Numbered from the stretch's first letter, positions 1-13,016 are shown. The stretch is 64,000 bases of DNA from Porites lobata (GCA_942486035.1 CALNXK010000017.1:1480001-1544000), one strand, 5' to 3'. Made by a program: numbers and translations. Notes: a model not told the origin generated them from the sequence alone.

Positions 1-51
1 AACTAATTTTACTTCACTCCTTCCCATGACAACCTGCATTGCCTCAACTTA

Positions 52-610
52 GGGAGCATTCATAATTTACCTAGAGGGTGGGCTATGATGATTTTGAGGG
101 GGGGTCACTCTTTTTCCCTACTATGATTTAGGGGGGGCTGTGGAAAATTTCCAACGAAAATTACATCGAGCATAGGGGGGGGGGGGGCAACCATTTTTTT
201 CCTGAAAAAGAAAAGGAAATGAAAATATGCTGTTGGACGCTCTTATAATTCCTGTCTTTTTTTTCATTTCGACAAAATGTTGATACAGAACTAGAGTATG
301 AAACTTGATGCATGACGTCCACTTCTTGTTCTTTCTTGTTACTTAGTGCAAGTTGTTACTGATTTACTATGTTAATTACTAATAAAGCTCAATATACCTG
401 TCACAAGACTTTGATATGGCTAAGGGTGAGTTTGACATGTTGTAGTTATGTGCTGGGGGAGGGGGGGCTATGATATTTTCCTTTGATAAATCAACATCTC
501 TTTAGGGGGTCAGAAATAAACCCCTGAGATGATCAGGGGGCTTCAAAAAATGAAAGGAAAAATAAGGAAATCATCATAGCCCACCCTCTAGATAAATTAT
601 GAATGCTCCC
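52..610. mobile_element. Harbinger-like non-autonomous DNA transposon, TSD TTA
   Basis: The ends are long inverted repeats of about 45 bp: GGGAGCATTCATAATTTA at the left and its complement, ending GAATGCTCCC, at the right. The trinucleotide TTA flanks both sides (49-51 and 611-613). A 3-bp TTA target duplication with GGG-starting ends is the hallmark of the PIF/Harbinger superfamily. The interior holds G-runs and no coding sequence, so this is a MITE-like derivative. It lies upstream of the visible exons of gene 1, probably in one of its introns. Confidence 0.7.
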
Positions 611-613
611 TTA

Positions 614-2194
614 GCCCCAATGAAACAAATCACATAAAACAACAACTGGTAGGAGTCTTTTCTAACAGAACAACCTCGTTCCCAGGCACTTTTCGTTTTC
701 CAATATGGTGGCAAGAGGCTGTATTGCATAGTGGCTAGATATTTCGTAATTCTGTAGTTTAAGTCAAAACTCAAAAATCATTTGTTGGCACGGCATGAAA
801 GGATAATTTTGGGCTTTGGGACCCTTCATTTTTAACAGACAATTCTTTCAACATGCGAGAATAAACACGAAAGGGTTTAGAGGCACATGTGGGCAAAATA
901 GAATCCTTCAAAACCGCTTTTGTTTTTATAAGCTTATCGAAGCTTACCACCACGTTCATTTAAGCTTTAACAAATATCCTTTTAAAATTTTCACGAATAC
1001 AGAGAACAAATTACGTACCACTTAAACTCCTCCGGTATCGCTCTCTTTGCAGTGTAGTGTGGATAAAATGATGCTCAGTCTGTTGAATCGTCGAGGTGGT
1101 CAGCGTCGTTCGAGAAAACCGCTGAAATCAGCTGCGGCCTCGGAAATAAGCGTTCAGGAATTTTGACAAAGCAAACTCTATAGCCGCGTGGGAGTTAAAT
1201 TTGCGGTTACAAATCTTTTACAAATCTCTACAAGATAACTGATCCTCAAATTATATCAAGGCGCAAAGGCCTGCTTACTGCATGAGAAACCAACTACAAG
1301 GGATTAGAGGATCTTACCCAAGATAACCACTGAATAACCAGCTGCAGCAAATACTATTACTGTTAAACTTTGAGAAGACTGATGCTGATTGAGCAAACGG
1401 GGCAATGGTAAAGCAAACCTTGCGTGAAATTGCAAGTTTGGTCAATGTGCAAACGTTGGTTAAAGTGGTCGCGAAGATAATTCTTTGATCATTTTTTGCT
1501 TAAATTTACAACTCTAGTAACCATACATTTTACACAGTAACTTTGCTATGTCAGCAAATATCATGCAAACATTCATTTTTGACGTTTGATTTTTACATAG
1601 AGAACAAAATAGAGGCAAATTTGAATCTAAACACCAACTTTACTATAAGGAGCAAAAGTGAAACAAAATCTGTGTAAACTTGATATTTACTCCACATTTA
1701 CGCCAACTTTGCAGAAAAGTAAACTTTCACTTTTGAACAAAATTTGCACCAAGAACAAATGAGTAGCAACATTAGTACTCTAAATTTACAACAAATTTGC
1801 TCAACTAGCAAACTTAAGCAAATCCGTTTTTTCGTCCAGTGTGTGAAACCGTACAATACACTTAAGCGAACTTCAGCAGCGGCAGCAAACCTTAGGTATT
1901 TCACTTGATATCATATTCATAACTTCACCACAGTGTTAAGGTGCATAGAGTGCTACCTTTTTTTCATATTGTTGAGCTGCTCATGAATAAGTTGTTGTTT
2001 TCATTTTCTCTTAGGGCTGCATTTCTGCATTTATTACTAGAGAATATCTTTCCTCGATTCCCTTATCAGGAATAGAGTACAATAAATATCGGCTGCCAAT
2101 AACATTTCTTTGTAAATTCTCTAGCCAGCAAGTCCGCCCATTCTTCCACTTGTGTATGTTACGACTCCATTGCGATTATCATTCTTATTTGCAG
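614..2194. other. Non-coding stretch, probable intron of gene 1
   Basis: No exon of the ADAMTS upstream catalytic region could be recognised here on the + strand. I looked for counterparts of the gene 2 exons carrying the HHD segment, the small 20-nt exon and the prodomain. From about 1380 to 1900 the sequence is unusually rich in GCAAA/TTTGC words, which looks like degenerate repeat material. The first convincing acceptor is at 2194. Confidence 0.4.
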
Positions 2195-2899
2195 GAATTG
2201 CTAGTCTGGGATCGACTTGCGCGAAGAAATTCGGATCTGCTCTCGCTAATGATGTTGGCCTTGGAACAGCTATTATTGTGGCTCATGAACTGGCCCATAC
2301 GTAAGGGATTTTGCAAAATTTATTGGAAAAGAGCCAAAAAGTTATATTTTTTCTTGTCACTAACAATGTTACCAGTGGTAAAGTAGGGACCAAATTGTTC
2401 TCTTTTTATCGCGGTGAAATTTCATTAACTTGCTGTGGAATTCATAAAAAGTTACACCAATGACTTCACGTTTAAATGAGCGAGAATCTCGTTATAATTT
2501 AATGTTATCTGCTATTTTTAGGTGGTTTAACCGGTCTGATAGTTTTTTTTTTGGCAAAACCTCCAACCCTGATATGGTTAGTGCTTGTGATTGGTTGAAA
2601 AACCGTTTGTAGCGTCGCGATCAGATTGTCAAGATTTGGGCGCCCTTCAATAATAGTGCTAATTAAAGTAAATTACCCTCCATGACTTAAAAAAGTTAAA
2701 ATTGGGTTCTTCCTAATTATATTTGTGCATATAGCAAAACTATTTGTAAATGAGAGATTTTATCCTAAAGGATGGGAGTAGCACATGACAGTTCCCCGTG
2801 TGCAAATCATAAAAACATAATGGCCTCTACCATACCCAGTGGTCCAGGATCATTGACGTGGTCTGCGTGCAGTAGAAAAAAAATTCAGGAGTTCCTAAG
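2195..2899 (+). other. Gene 1 zinc-site exon pair
   Basis: Exon 2195-2300 (106 nt, same length as in gene 2) ends inside the zinc motif after HELAHT. Exon 2771-2899 supplies MGVAHD and the Met-turn. The split codon AC|G restores Thr. Donor GTAAGG and acceptor CTAAAG fit. The join to the next exon is placed at 3613, giving FLR-SDCLND. An acceptor at 3581 would run into a stop in the required phase. Confidence 0.85.
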
Positions 2900-5800
2900 G
2901 TACCGTGTGACATTTGCGTTATCTATTTAACAGGATATAAGGAAGGTGTGTGTGCATGGTATTCTCGTAATAGCAAGCTGGTGTGCAAACTAGCAACCCT
3001 TATTTGATTTTGGTTGCGTCTTTTGCCTTGCTTGTCTAACAAACTGCGCTCCACCCTCCACACTTCTCATGATAACCTACTAAATGAATCGTCAATTAGG
3101 TGCGACGGTTTTCAATTGACCACTACAGAATGGCCCCAAGAGAAACTGAAAACAACGCTTATGCAAAATTTGGTTGTGACAAACAAAGAGCATTATGGTA
3201 TGTTATGGTATTTCCTGTAGTGGTCAATAAGAGGGAAATAAGCATATCGTGTTGTCAACAAGGGCAAATAATCGCACCTTAGTCACAGCAAAAAAATGGT
3301 GGCAACTGCCTTGCTACAGTCACGGAAAAGCAAGCGTCAAATCCTAGTGTACCCGCCCTGTACATCGAACATTTATAGGGGATCAGCTTGTTCCGAGCAA
3401 ATCACTCATGCAATTAAGACAATTACATAAGGATTTTTAAATAAGTATTGATCTTCCTTTACGTGAAATAATTTATTAATAATCTGTATCTCCGGCTTAA
3501 TTTCAATAATCCAACTGGCTGATAACAGATAAGAAGCAGCCGATATCTTTCTATAAACATGCAGTCATTTCTTTCCCACAGCGTTGACACATACTTATCC
3601 ATACAGTTACAGGTCAGACTGCTTAAATGACTTCCCGCCAATATCTTCTGTTACATATGAACCGAAGAGACTTTACGGCAAGCTGACAGGACAGATCATC
3701 AATCGCGATGAACAATGCAAAGCGATTCATGGTCCGAGCTTCTACGCATGCCCCCAACGTCTGGTAAGTAAGACACGTGGAAATAAAGCTAAGAAAACTA
3801 GAAGCTGAGTTTCCTTTTAAGAAGCTAGGGGAATATGAATTCCTTGGAATTTAACATGAATTGGAAGAATAAATTACAACTACTTTTCAAATCAAATTTC
3901 CTCAGAGTAAGCAAGAGTCTTGTTGATGTTTCACCAAATTCAGCTACATAACGACATGATGAATTGCTTACAGAATTATAAATTTTTATTTTTTGAGCCA
4001 AACAATTGGCAATTTGCGTGGGAAAAGCCAAGGGCCTTGCTACTGAAAATTGAGTAAACGATTGGAATTTCTATTGAGAATTAAACGGATGTAGCAACTT
4101 ATCAGCGCGCCCTATTTGATTGTGTCAACTTAAGGCAGCAGAAAGTTTGGTTTGCTTTTTGTTTCTGTGCCATCGAATAAATAGAACTAACTTTCTTTTA
4201 CTTTTGTGCAGAATGATTGTGGAGCACTGGGATGTACAAGGGATGGTTACACTTGCTCTTTCACTACTGCTTCCCCTGCGGATGGAACAAGATGCGGATA
4301 TAGACACGTATGACTATAATTGTATATCGCTACTAAAAGGTTAACCTATATTTAACAATTATTTAAAGAGCCTAAGTATGATGTGAAGATTGAATGGGCG
4401 AATATACTGAAACTTTTCTCGACTGAGATTTTCGGATAATTTTAAGACTACGAACCCGACAGTGATTTTTGGGGAGGGGGAGTGGTGGGGTAAAATTGTC
4501 TGTCTTTCGTGAGTAAGAATACCACCAAGACTCGGTATGATAGTCAACGCAGACACCTATACAAAGTGAATTGCACTTTTCTTTTAGTGGTGTATTAACG
4601 GTGAATGCGTAGATGATGGGTCGCCTGTTATACATGGACACTGGAGCAGCTGGTCAGCCTTTTCGCAATGTACTCGGCCTTGCGGTGGAGGTGTTCAATC
4701 CAAGACAAGAACCTGTACGAACCCAACGTAAGTAGTAAAACTAACACTTTTAAAATATCTGAACGATCTCTCTCGATGAGGTGGAAAAATTCAAAACTTT
4801 TCACCCGGGGGAGGGAGGGGTACTCGTAAGTTTTTAAACATTTTCAAGTCAATTCTACTGTCCATTTCCCCACTTATATTTTTCAATTTTTTTTTTCGCA
4901 GTCTCCCTGCGTTTTTTATAGCTCCCTTCGTCCAAACAAAAAGCTTTTCACAGGATCGGCTCCTTCCGGTCCACGATATTCAACACCGGGTGGAAACACT
5001 TTTTTTACAATACAATTTATTTCAGTGTTTACAGCCTCTACAAACAATTTATTTCAAATTTTTCCACCCCCCCCCAAGTCAAAAAATAATGGTCTTTTCC
5101 TTATAATCATCGGCTGTAACACTAGGAGCGATTGGACGGAAAGTTAACAGCCTTTGTCCTGTCCCCAAGTTGCTGACGGGTAATTAGGCCATTTCCACGA
5201 TAACTACATTGACTACTTAACTATCATAATTCATTTCGTGTTTGCTTGACTTGTTTAACTTTGTTAACCCCTCTTAGGTTTAAAAGCAATTGCAATAGCC
5301 TTAATTTGAACAAGAAAACTGCAAACTAAAGCATTCTCCATCACGCAATTGTCCTATGAACGCAAGAAAAAAGTTTTCAAAATCGTAATTCGCAATTATT
5401 GAATGGGGCTGAGTATAGGTACCAAAGCAGAAAGCCTTACCTCCATCAATGCTAAGTTCATCTTCAATTGCCTGTTTATCGGCAAGTTTAGGAGATAAAG
5501 AGTTGTTAAGTACACTGCAAATATATATTCTCCAATTAGCAGATGTTGTCCGTCGAATTGTTGTTGTTCTTGCACTGTATTTAGCCAATAGTTCGCCTAT
5601 TTCTTCCTCGTGAAACGAGTTAAATGTTCCATCATTTTGAACTCCGACAAAAACAATTCAACCTCCTCCCCAGGTCGTCTCAGTTAACTGTTAAATAATC
5701 TCCCAATGTTGCTGCACAATTGAAGTCTTTTTTTCACAAATCTCAAAATTTTCCAACTTTGGTCGACAGTAGCTGATTATGATGAATTATGCGTGGCATT

Positions 5801-8800
5801 TTAGCCAATCAGAATGAACGGAGAAATATTTTGAATGAATAATATGAAGATTTATTCATGGGTTGACGCAGGAAGCTTGGTTTGAGTCTCGCAGTCTTAA
5901 CAGTCCACCAAATATGGGCTTCAAATCTCGGTTTTCATATTAGGCAATAATAGAGGATTTGGCGTTTACATTTAGAGTAAGCATTTACCTGAAAGTCAAT
6001 TTTTTAAACACAGACCTAAGAATGGGGGAAGGAATTGCGTTGGCCCAAACAAAGGACATTGGAGAATCTGCAATCCACAGGTAGGAAGGGCAGTTACTCG
6101 TTTTAACTCTTTTTAAAAAGAATGTCTGGTCCTGTATACTAGGTCTGATGAACTTTTTAAGACCATAAACCTACATGATAAGTTTTCTTGTAATGTTTTC
6201 GTTTTGTTTGTTTATTGATGGTAACAGCCGTGTCCGGCAGGATCAAAGACATACCGTCAGATTCAGTGTGAAGCAATAGACCCAAATTATCATGCTTACT
6301 ACGTGACTTCAGGTAGGAGAGGTATCATTTATAACTATTGTTAAGAGATAAATAGTTTATATAGTCATTTCCAAGAGGTCAGAATTTACTTTTCTTATAC
6401 ATTTTCAGCATGGTGTTTACTGGCGTGCAAGAAAGGCGATACAGTCGCTCCTCAAGGGAAGAATGTAAAGGATGGTACCAGGTGCTATAGTAATCCCTCA
6501 AAGAAGGATGTCTGCATACAAGGCAAATGCATGGTAAGGCGCTGTTCATGTTTAAAATATGAATATAGGAGACTTTTATCATCAAAATCTTGGTATATCT
6601 TCCATTTTGAAGTCATGATTACTATAATATAGAGTACCTGGCTTTAAAGGCCGGCCTACGAATTAGGAATACGCTGCACGACGTTAACGTAAAGGCGTTC
6701 ATGAGGGAAAGGACGAAGAGAGCACTGGAAAGGAGAGAGAACGTTCTCTTTCTCTCCCTCCCCTTCAACCTCCAATCCCTTCCCTCTCAACCCCTAAGGA
6801 AGGCCTGATGATCAGGCTAACACGACGTAGGATCTCTACAGGAAGCTACAGGAGATCTGATCAGCCAAAAATATCGGTTGAAAACATATCTTCAAGGCTG
6901 ATCGTACTACGCAAACGTCAACTTTACAATAATAAACATAGAATTTCAACAGAGCAGGGCTGCAGCCTTTGATGGCAATAGCTGCAGTGATGATCTGGAA
7001 TGTATGACTTGCAAAAGAACATTGCTTTTTTGCTCAAAAGTGACGAGTTGGTTCTAAAAGAAATGCACGGCGAAGATTTGCCCAAACAAAGGCAACCCAG
7101 CCTCTGCTTACTTTCCCGAACTTTGTATTTGACGCGTAGACTCACCCATTTTCTCAAAACACATGTAGGTGGTAGGCTGTGACAATGGCATAGAGTCGGG
7201 AGTAAAGCGTGACCGGTGTGGTTTCTGCGGTGGAGACAGTTCAAAATGCAAGTTTGTCGAAAAATTTTGGAATGATAGGTGCCCTGGATTTGGTAAGCTG
7301 GCTTATTTTTGTGCGCGTACAAAATGACCAGTCTAAATTTTTTTAAACTTATAATCTAATGAGGTAATCTGCTTGCAACATCTTATTGATCCGCAGGTTT
7401 AGACAGCGCATGTAATATTTTTGAAGTACCCGTTGGAGCAAGCTCCGTATATGTGGAACAAGACACACCCGACCACAACCTTCTTGGTAAGTATAACGCC
7501 TGCTTTAGACACAAGTTAGTAAGATTACCAAAAAATGACAGGACATTCACTGTTTTGTTTAATTGCTTGAGGAGTCAACAATTCTTAGATTTGTAGGTAC
7601 CCGTGGTACTGAGGTTTGCATCAAAGTAGTACTTAATCCAAATTGCTCTGTTTTTCAAAGTTTATAGTTTCAAGTAACTGATAGTGTTTTTCAGAGTGCT
7701 TTTCTCTAAAAAGCGAAAAACAACTGGTGTTTATATTTTATACGCACATGGATCTTTTAGAGGTCAAGAACAAAGAAGGAAGGCGTCTGATTCATGTGCC
7801 TTCATGGGAATGGAGCCGTACGGTTTTTGCAGCAGGAACAACAATTCACTATTACCACGAAGTAGACGTGGATATAAATACGATTCGCATCCCAGGGCCA
7901 ACCACTGAAAAGCTCACTGTAGTGGTAAGTGATGCGGCCTGATAAAACAGCTCAGATTTTGTGACGTCACCACTGGTTTCCCCGGGAAATAACGTCCTCT
8001 GATGAATGGACGCAGAAATCCGACATTGAATTGATGACGTGCCACTGTCTCATCTTGGTAGTTGATTCTGACCAATCGGAAGCACTACCCAGAGTGGCGT
8101 CATCAATATGGAATTTCTGCACTCATTACTTAGACGTCGTTTCGCGGAAAACCAGTGGTGGCGTCGCAACATGTTGGCAGTTTTTGCAGGCTATAGGTAA
8201 AAGTAATAAGGCCTTGGAAGATTGCAGCCAAATCTGGTCAAGCGCACACTCGTTTATAGATCAGTTCTATTAACCAGTAATAATCAAAGATAACCAAGTG
8301 CGTTTGGTCACAATGCTCGCTCTCCTATGGCAAATTGGCGATGAATTGTTTTGGTTCTCCTCTGCCAAGTTGGTAGGGATGCAAGATAATTGACTCAAGA
8401 TTCAATCAATTAACAAACGGTACTTTCACTCCAATTTGTGCGGGGAGAATCCCATTTCTCTAACTTGAACGCAATGAATTTTGAAACTGAATTCTTTAGT
8501 CTTTACATAGTTATTCATTCTTGCTGTTGTAATGAGCAGGTAATTCACACGCAAGGTGGACCGGAGTAGAAATTTTTTTCCACGCCCGTTTTCTTTTACC
8601 TTAAAATCTATATATTTTAAACAATTCAAGCCCGACAAAATATTTCGATGGCCTCCATAATTCTTCTCTTGAACATGTCCTCCTCCCTCGCGAGGATCGA
8701 AGAGGAGGACATATCAAAGGTGTGACCAGACAACTTTTAGATGATCCCCAACCGCCGTTGTTGACGCTCTTGTTATTACAACGTGTTCCTTAAATCTCAC

Positions 8801-11800
8801 TCCAAAAGGTCTAGCTGTCCCCCCAATTTAGAAATCATCACAGCGTTCGCACTGAAATTCCTACACCACTCCACATTTCTTTTCCCTGGGTGTCAGATCT
8901 TTGAGGTGGCTCAAATGGATGTCTGATGGTGTTAAAAGACTTGTGGAAGGTGCCAACTCCTTGTTTTTTTTTTAAACTTTTGAATTAAGCTTTTCTGAAA
9001 CTTCTTTTCTTTCTTCTTCTTTTTAGTTTGTTCCTTCTGGCTATCCAAAGACTGGTGTAAAGTACAAAATGTACGATCCGAATCTCCCTTCAGAAATTGG
9101 CGTGAGACAAGTTCAGTGGAAAGTTACAAATTGGGGACAATGCTCGAGAAAATGTGCACAAGGTATTTATTGTTTTGTAAACCAGTAGATAGTACATGGT
9201 GGAGAGGTTAAATGAACATATTATTTACGTACCTTATTATAGGAAACTAACGCTTCATGAAATTACATGTAACACGAATTTCAAAACCTCGCGTTCATTC
9301 AAGTCGCGGTAATTTTTGCAAACGTTAATTTCCGCGCCATTAGTTACATGTAAGGGAAACGTTAATTTCCGCCACCTTAATTTCCATTATGTTGTCTCCT
9401 AATACTCCTCTAAGAAAGAGGAGACCGAGTATGGTATCAGGAGGGCTTAGGTGCAGATCCGCGACAGTATTAGTGAACTGTGAAGAACCCTTGAAGTGGC
9501 CATGTTTTTTTGCTAGACCCCTTTCGTGCATTTGAACAACGGTTTCCTTGTCGCAACAAGGTTCGTTCTTTGGGAACGTCGCGTTAATTTCGTACGTTCA
9601 TTTTTAAATGTTGCGTTGTTTTTCTTTATGTGAAAGTTGTTTTCCCTTAAATCCGCGTTGAGTTAAGTCGCGTTGATTTCCAATACCTTAATGTCATGAA
9701 ATTTTATTTATTTATTTTATTTTCTCTAATAAGGTAGTCAAGAAAATCGACTATCATGCCAGTTACGCCAGTCATAGTTTATGTTATTATTATAATCACT
9801 TTTTCGTCATTAATTTTTAACAAATTTGCTAGTCTTTGCCTTCAAGGAGAAAAAAGGAAAACGTAGACTAACCGCTTTCCTTACTTTAGGAAAACAGGAG
9901 CGAACAGTGGAGTGTAGCAGAACTGATGATGGCTCATACCTTGGAGACGACTCATGTCTAAAGAAATCAAACAAGCCAGCTGCTGAAAGATCTTGTAACA
10001 ATCGTCCTTGCCATCCTGAGTAAGAACAAAATTTAAGTTGTTTATGGAGACAACTCTGACACAGGGAAGCAATATCTCGGGGAAATAAGTTTCTTCATTG
10101 GTGGAAAAAGTTGTTATTTCAGTTTCTTGCAGCAAAACCCTCCCTTTAGAAATATATTGTTAGCAGCCGTTTAAGTAAGCGGATAGAAATACATGTCCGC
10201 TGTTTTTCTTTACACATAGACCTATCCCTAAAGTACTGCAGTATTACGTAGTGATTGACTGTCGAGTGAGCGAAGGGGCCGGGCAGGAAAACATTTTCCA
10301 TGCTGCTTACGGAAACAGAGCAGCGAGACCCCTGCACCATAGCCGAGGGCCAAATAATTTCCCGTCAGACTCAACCTGACTCAGTTAATAAGCCCTTTAG
10401 TATATGACCACTTCGCTTTTTTGTATCACCCCTTGACCCTGATGGATCTGAGCATTTTGGTCTCTTTTTAGTCTCTATGTTTAGTCATATTTCTCTATAT
10501 TTATCACTGCCATATTTATCACTTCATTTTCGAAGGATGCCACGTACCAAATTTATTTTCAATATCGCATATCGCAGGGCCATACGTTTCGTCACAGGGC
10601 CTTATGGCCATTTCGGCTCACCTTTACGGCCCTCATACTGCGTTTCTATCTACAGTTTTGCAATTGAACTGCGCACGATGTTGTTGATTACGGTTTCCCT
10701 CGGTATTTCTTATACACCACGTAAAAAAGCTAGAAATACTCAATTCTGTTTGCTTTAGATGGTACAAGTCCGAGTGGAGTGCCTGCTCGAAAAGTTGTGG
10801 AAAAGGGATACAAAAGCGCCGGATTCACTGTCGCCGTTTGATTTCGCCAATAAAGCATGAAATACTCTCAGACTCATCATGCGGTGGTGTCAAGCCTACG
10901 GGCGAAACACAGAGAAGCTGTAATGAAATCAATTGTCCAGCAAAGTGGAGGGCAAGTACTTGGTCTAAGGTACAATCCGTTAACAATAGCAGACATGATA
11001 TTCGTCAATACGCTGTAGTTAAAGGTTGCTCTTTTTTACAGTAAAACAGTTCAAATATCAATACAATAGCAAATGGCGATGATGATAATGATGATGATGA
11101 TATTTAAATTATGATTATGATTATGATGATACGTGGTAGTGACAAATACAACATTAATACATTAAGCACAATGGTAACTCTGGTTTTAAAACACTAAAAA
11201 ATCGAAATTTCTAAGCGCTTGGCCTTATCTCACCATTATATTTCAGTGTTCTTCTACATGCCGTGGAGGTGTGAAGAAACGCAGCCTGACTTGTAAGCGA
11301 CTTAACGACGAGGGAAAATTGGTGTCAGCTCCAGAAATACTTTGTTACCACGCTCCTAAACTACAGTCAACACAACAGTGTAACGCAGAGGTTCCTTGTC
11401 CTAGTAAGTCGTTACCTTTTAATTAAAGATCACTGCAAATTTTATTGCTCATAAAGAAATCGTGGGCTGGTGAGGTAAGACCTCAAACATTTTACAATAC
11501 ATACTCAACTGATTTTTGAATCTTTACGTTTCGTTCACAGGACCTACGATCAAACCGTAATGTAAAGCTTATCAGTTAAAAGCTGATTGGGTTGCTCAGC
11601 TTGTACTTTTATTCAAGATAACTGATAGGGAATCCTCGGCTCCCCAATACGACCACCCTATCTTTATTGAAATTCGCCAGGGTGACTCAACAAGGTGACA
11701 GGGGATGAAACAGGATGAATGATATCAACCCTTTCATTACCCACCCAGCCCATAAGAGGTTGTACCACACCACCGGTGTCTACGCCCCCTACTCTTTACG

Positions 11801-12592
11801 AACAGCAGTGTTGGTTCTTTTACGTCCCACAAGAATCAGAACAGTGAAACAGCTGTGAGACGGGGACTACGGTTTTTCTTCCTTATCTGGGAAGACTAGA
11901 ATGTTTAACCATTTGTAGATGGCACAACAAAGGCAGCACATTCTCCATTTTAAGATCTTGAGTAGCCTGCTTAGCAGGTGCTTGGAAGCATTTTGGCGCG
12001 AAAAAAAAACTGGCGCGCGAGAGAGGGACACGGGAGGCTCCCTCTCCCCCCGCGTGTCTCCCTCACGCGCCCCGTTCTTTTTTGCGCCCACTACTTCCAA
12101 GCGTCCGCCAAGCAGGCTAGACCTTGAGTGTTGGTCCGGCCGGGGATTTAACCTGCGACCTCTCGCTCGGTAGACCTCCCCTTTACCAATTGAGCTAGCC
12201 GGGCGTCGGTTTAAAAAATACTAAACGATGACATGAAGTTCCACATTGTATTTGTAATGACATCTCATGGCAATTAACTTGCAGCGTCAAGTCCATTGGT
12301 GAGGTACCGAGGTCTCGGCTGTTTCAACGACGGTCAGCCACATGCAATTCCTCATTTAGTAAAGAGCTTTCGCGATCATATTGATTGGAAAAATATGCAG
12401 AAAACCGTCAAAGAGTGTGCAGACTACGTCTACAAGCATTATCCAAAGAGTAGCGTATTCGGGCTCCAATTCTACGGTGAATGCTGGAGTGGAAGTGACG
12501 CAGTTCACACATACAATAGATATGGTCGGTCCAGTAACTGCTGGCAAAACGTGGGAAAAGAACACACTGTTTACGTGTACACTTTTGATTGA
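2195..12592 (+). CDS. ADAMTS-like secreted metalloprotease, gene 1 (5' end outside window)
   Basis: Sixteen exons join in phase: 2195-2300, 2771-2899, 3613-3763, 4212-4307, 4588-4727, 6014-6080, 6228-6312, 6409-6533, 7169-7292, 7397-7486, 7695-7924, 9027-9162, 9890-10019, 10759-10969, 11247-11403, 12285-12592 (TGA 12590-12592). About 760 residues are visible. Order: C-terminal half of an M12B catalytic domain with HELAHTMGVAHD split across exons 1/2 and Met-turn NIMAS; disintegrin-like region (residues ~85-175); TSP1 with WSSWS and CTRPCGGG; Cys-rich region with CGFCGGDSSKC (~230-330); spacer (~340-450); three further TSP1 repeats (~475-659); C-terminal GCFND-type domain (~664-760). This is the standard ADAMTS order. 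All zinc ligands and the catalytic Glu are present, so an active extracellular zinc protease is expected. Signal peptide, prodomain and first catalytic half are not seen. Exon lengths closely match gene 2, a tandem paralog. The substrate is unknown; matrix proteoglycan is typical of the family. Confidence 0.88.
7959..8172. repeat. Fold-back element (GACG-CACCACTGG ends)
   Basis: The left arm (GTGACGTCACCACTGGTTT) and right arm (AAACCAGTGGTGGCGTCG) are imperfect inverted repeats extending about 80 bp inward, with shared AGAAAT and GACGT-rich segments. It is a MITE-like element inside the gene 1 intron 7925-9026. No target duplication is clear. Confidence 0.5.
9200..9700. repeat. Degenerate CGTTAATTTC repeat region
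   Basis: The word CGTTAATTTC and close variants recur (near 9320, 9358, 9375, 9585, 9665) together with CGCGTT segments. No coding potential. It is interspersed repeat debris in the gene 1 intron 9163-9889. Confidence 0.35.
11963..12119. mobile_element. TAGCCTGC-type fold-back element, copy in gene 1, 9-bp TSD
   Basis: A 157-bp near-palindrome with ends TAGCCTGCTTAGCAGG and its complement ending AGCAGGCTA. The arms carry CTTGGAAG, GCGCG and GGGAGA blocks. The flanks GATCTTGAG (11954-11962) and GACCTTGAG (12120-12128) match at 8 of 9 bases, consistent with a 9-bp target duplication. A second copy is at 32813-32955. It lies in the gene 1 intron 11404-12284 and contains no gene of its own. Confidence 0.72.
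12132..12206 (-). repeat. tRNA-derived SINE or tRNA pseudogene
   Basis: On the - strand, an A-box-like segment (TAGCTCAATTGGTA) is followed by a B-box-like segment (GGTCGCAGGTTAAATCC) at tRNA spacing, and the outer GCCCGGC/GCCGGAC segments can pair with one mismatch. The D-arm is poor and no clean anticodon loop can be folded, so a working tRNA is unlikely. It abuts the fold-back element on its left. Confidence 0.5.
12285..12592 (+). other. Gene 1 C-terminal exon: GCFND-type Cys-rich domain
   Basis: This one exon encodes about 96 residues starting with LGCFND and containing FGLQFYGECWSG, then SSNCW and VYVYTFD before TGA. The pattern (Gly-Cys-Phe-x-Asp start, QFYGECWSG core, paired Cys) resembles small lectin/WSC-like extracellular domains appended to invertebrate secreted proteins; I cannot name the family with certainty. 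The exon enters in phase 1, the same phase in which gene 2 enters its EGF exons. Acceptor at 12284. Confidence 0.75.
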
Positions 12593-13016
12593 GGTAAATC
12601 CTCTCTAGTGAGCTAGGAAAACGCTTCTCAAACACACACATGTAAGCCACACGCACGTAAATTTTAATCACGTAAATAAAAAAGACGCAAGATAAAAAGT
12701 GCTGAGCTTAAACGAGAAGTTGACAGCGAGGTTCAACTTTTACGGTTACGAGCGACCTTTCATGCATTGCCTCTATTTTATTTGCGAACGTAAATTTTAT
12801 GCACATACGGACCTCACGTAAAAGTTAAGGGACACTGGAAATCAACCCTGAGTCTATCTGCTTTTATGACTATTTCTCTTGATTTTGTTATGAATACTTT
12901 CTTCATTTTATTGTGTTCTTTTTATTGCAGATCCCATAACCTTGGACCTTGTCGCAGAATAGCAATGTATACTACTTGTATTATCGATCTTAGAATAAAC
13001 ACCTGTGTAAAAACAC
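12593..13016 (+). other. Gene 1 3' UTR with intron and poly(A) signal
   Basis: A donor (GTAAAT) lies one base after the stop codon at 12594, and a strong acceptor TTTTTATTGCAG ends at 12930. The following UTR exon begins at 12931, and AATAAA at 12994-12999 is a good cleavage signal, ending the transcript near 13015. If the intron is not used, the UTR simply reads through. Confidence 0.55.

Noticed and set aside
613..2194. Upstream catalytic exons of gene 1
   Set aside because: No segment matching the HHD exon or the small exon of gene 2 was found with usable splice sites, so these are taken to lie before the window.
3582..3612. Using the strong acceptor ending at 3581 for gene 1
   Set aside because: In the phase left by exon 2771-2899 it meets a TGA. 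The acceptor ending at 3612 gives FLR-SDCLND, matching gene 2 FLK-SDMSHCLND.
4372..4641. 89-codon - strand frame opposite gene 1
   Set aside because: It overlaps a conserved + strand TSP1 exon and intron sequence and has no family resemblance; it is a shadow frame.
11867..12173. Open frames on both strands with Arg/Glu/Ser-rich peptides
   Set aside because: They are the two readings of the palindromic fold-back element and show the same low-complexity content in both directions.
12132..12206. Functional tRNA gene on the - strand
   Set aside because: A- and B-box words are present, but the D-arm and anticodon arm do not pair and no anticodon loop is clean.
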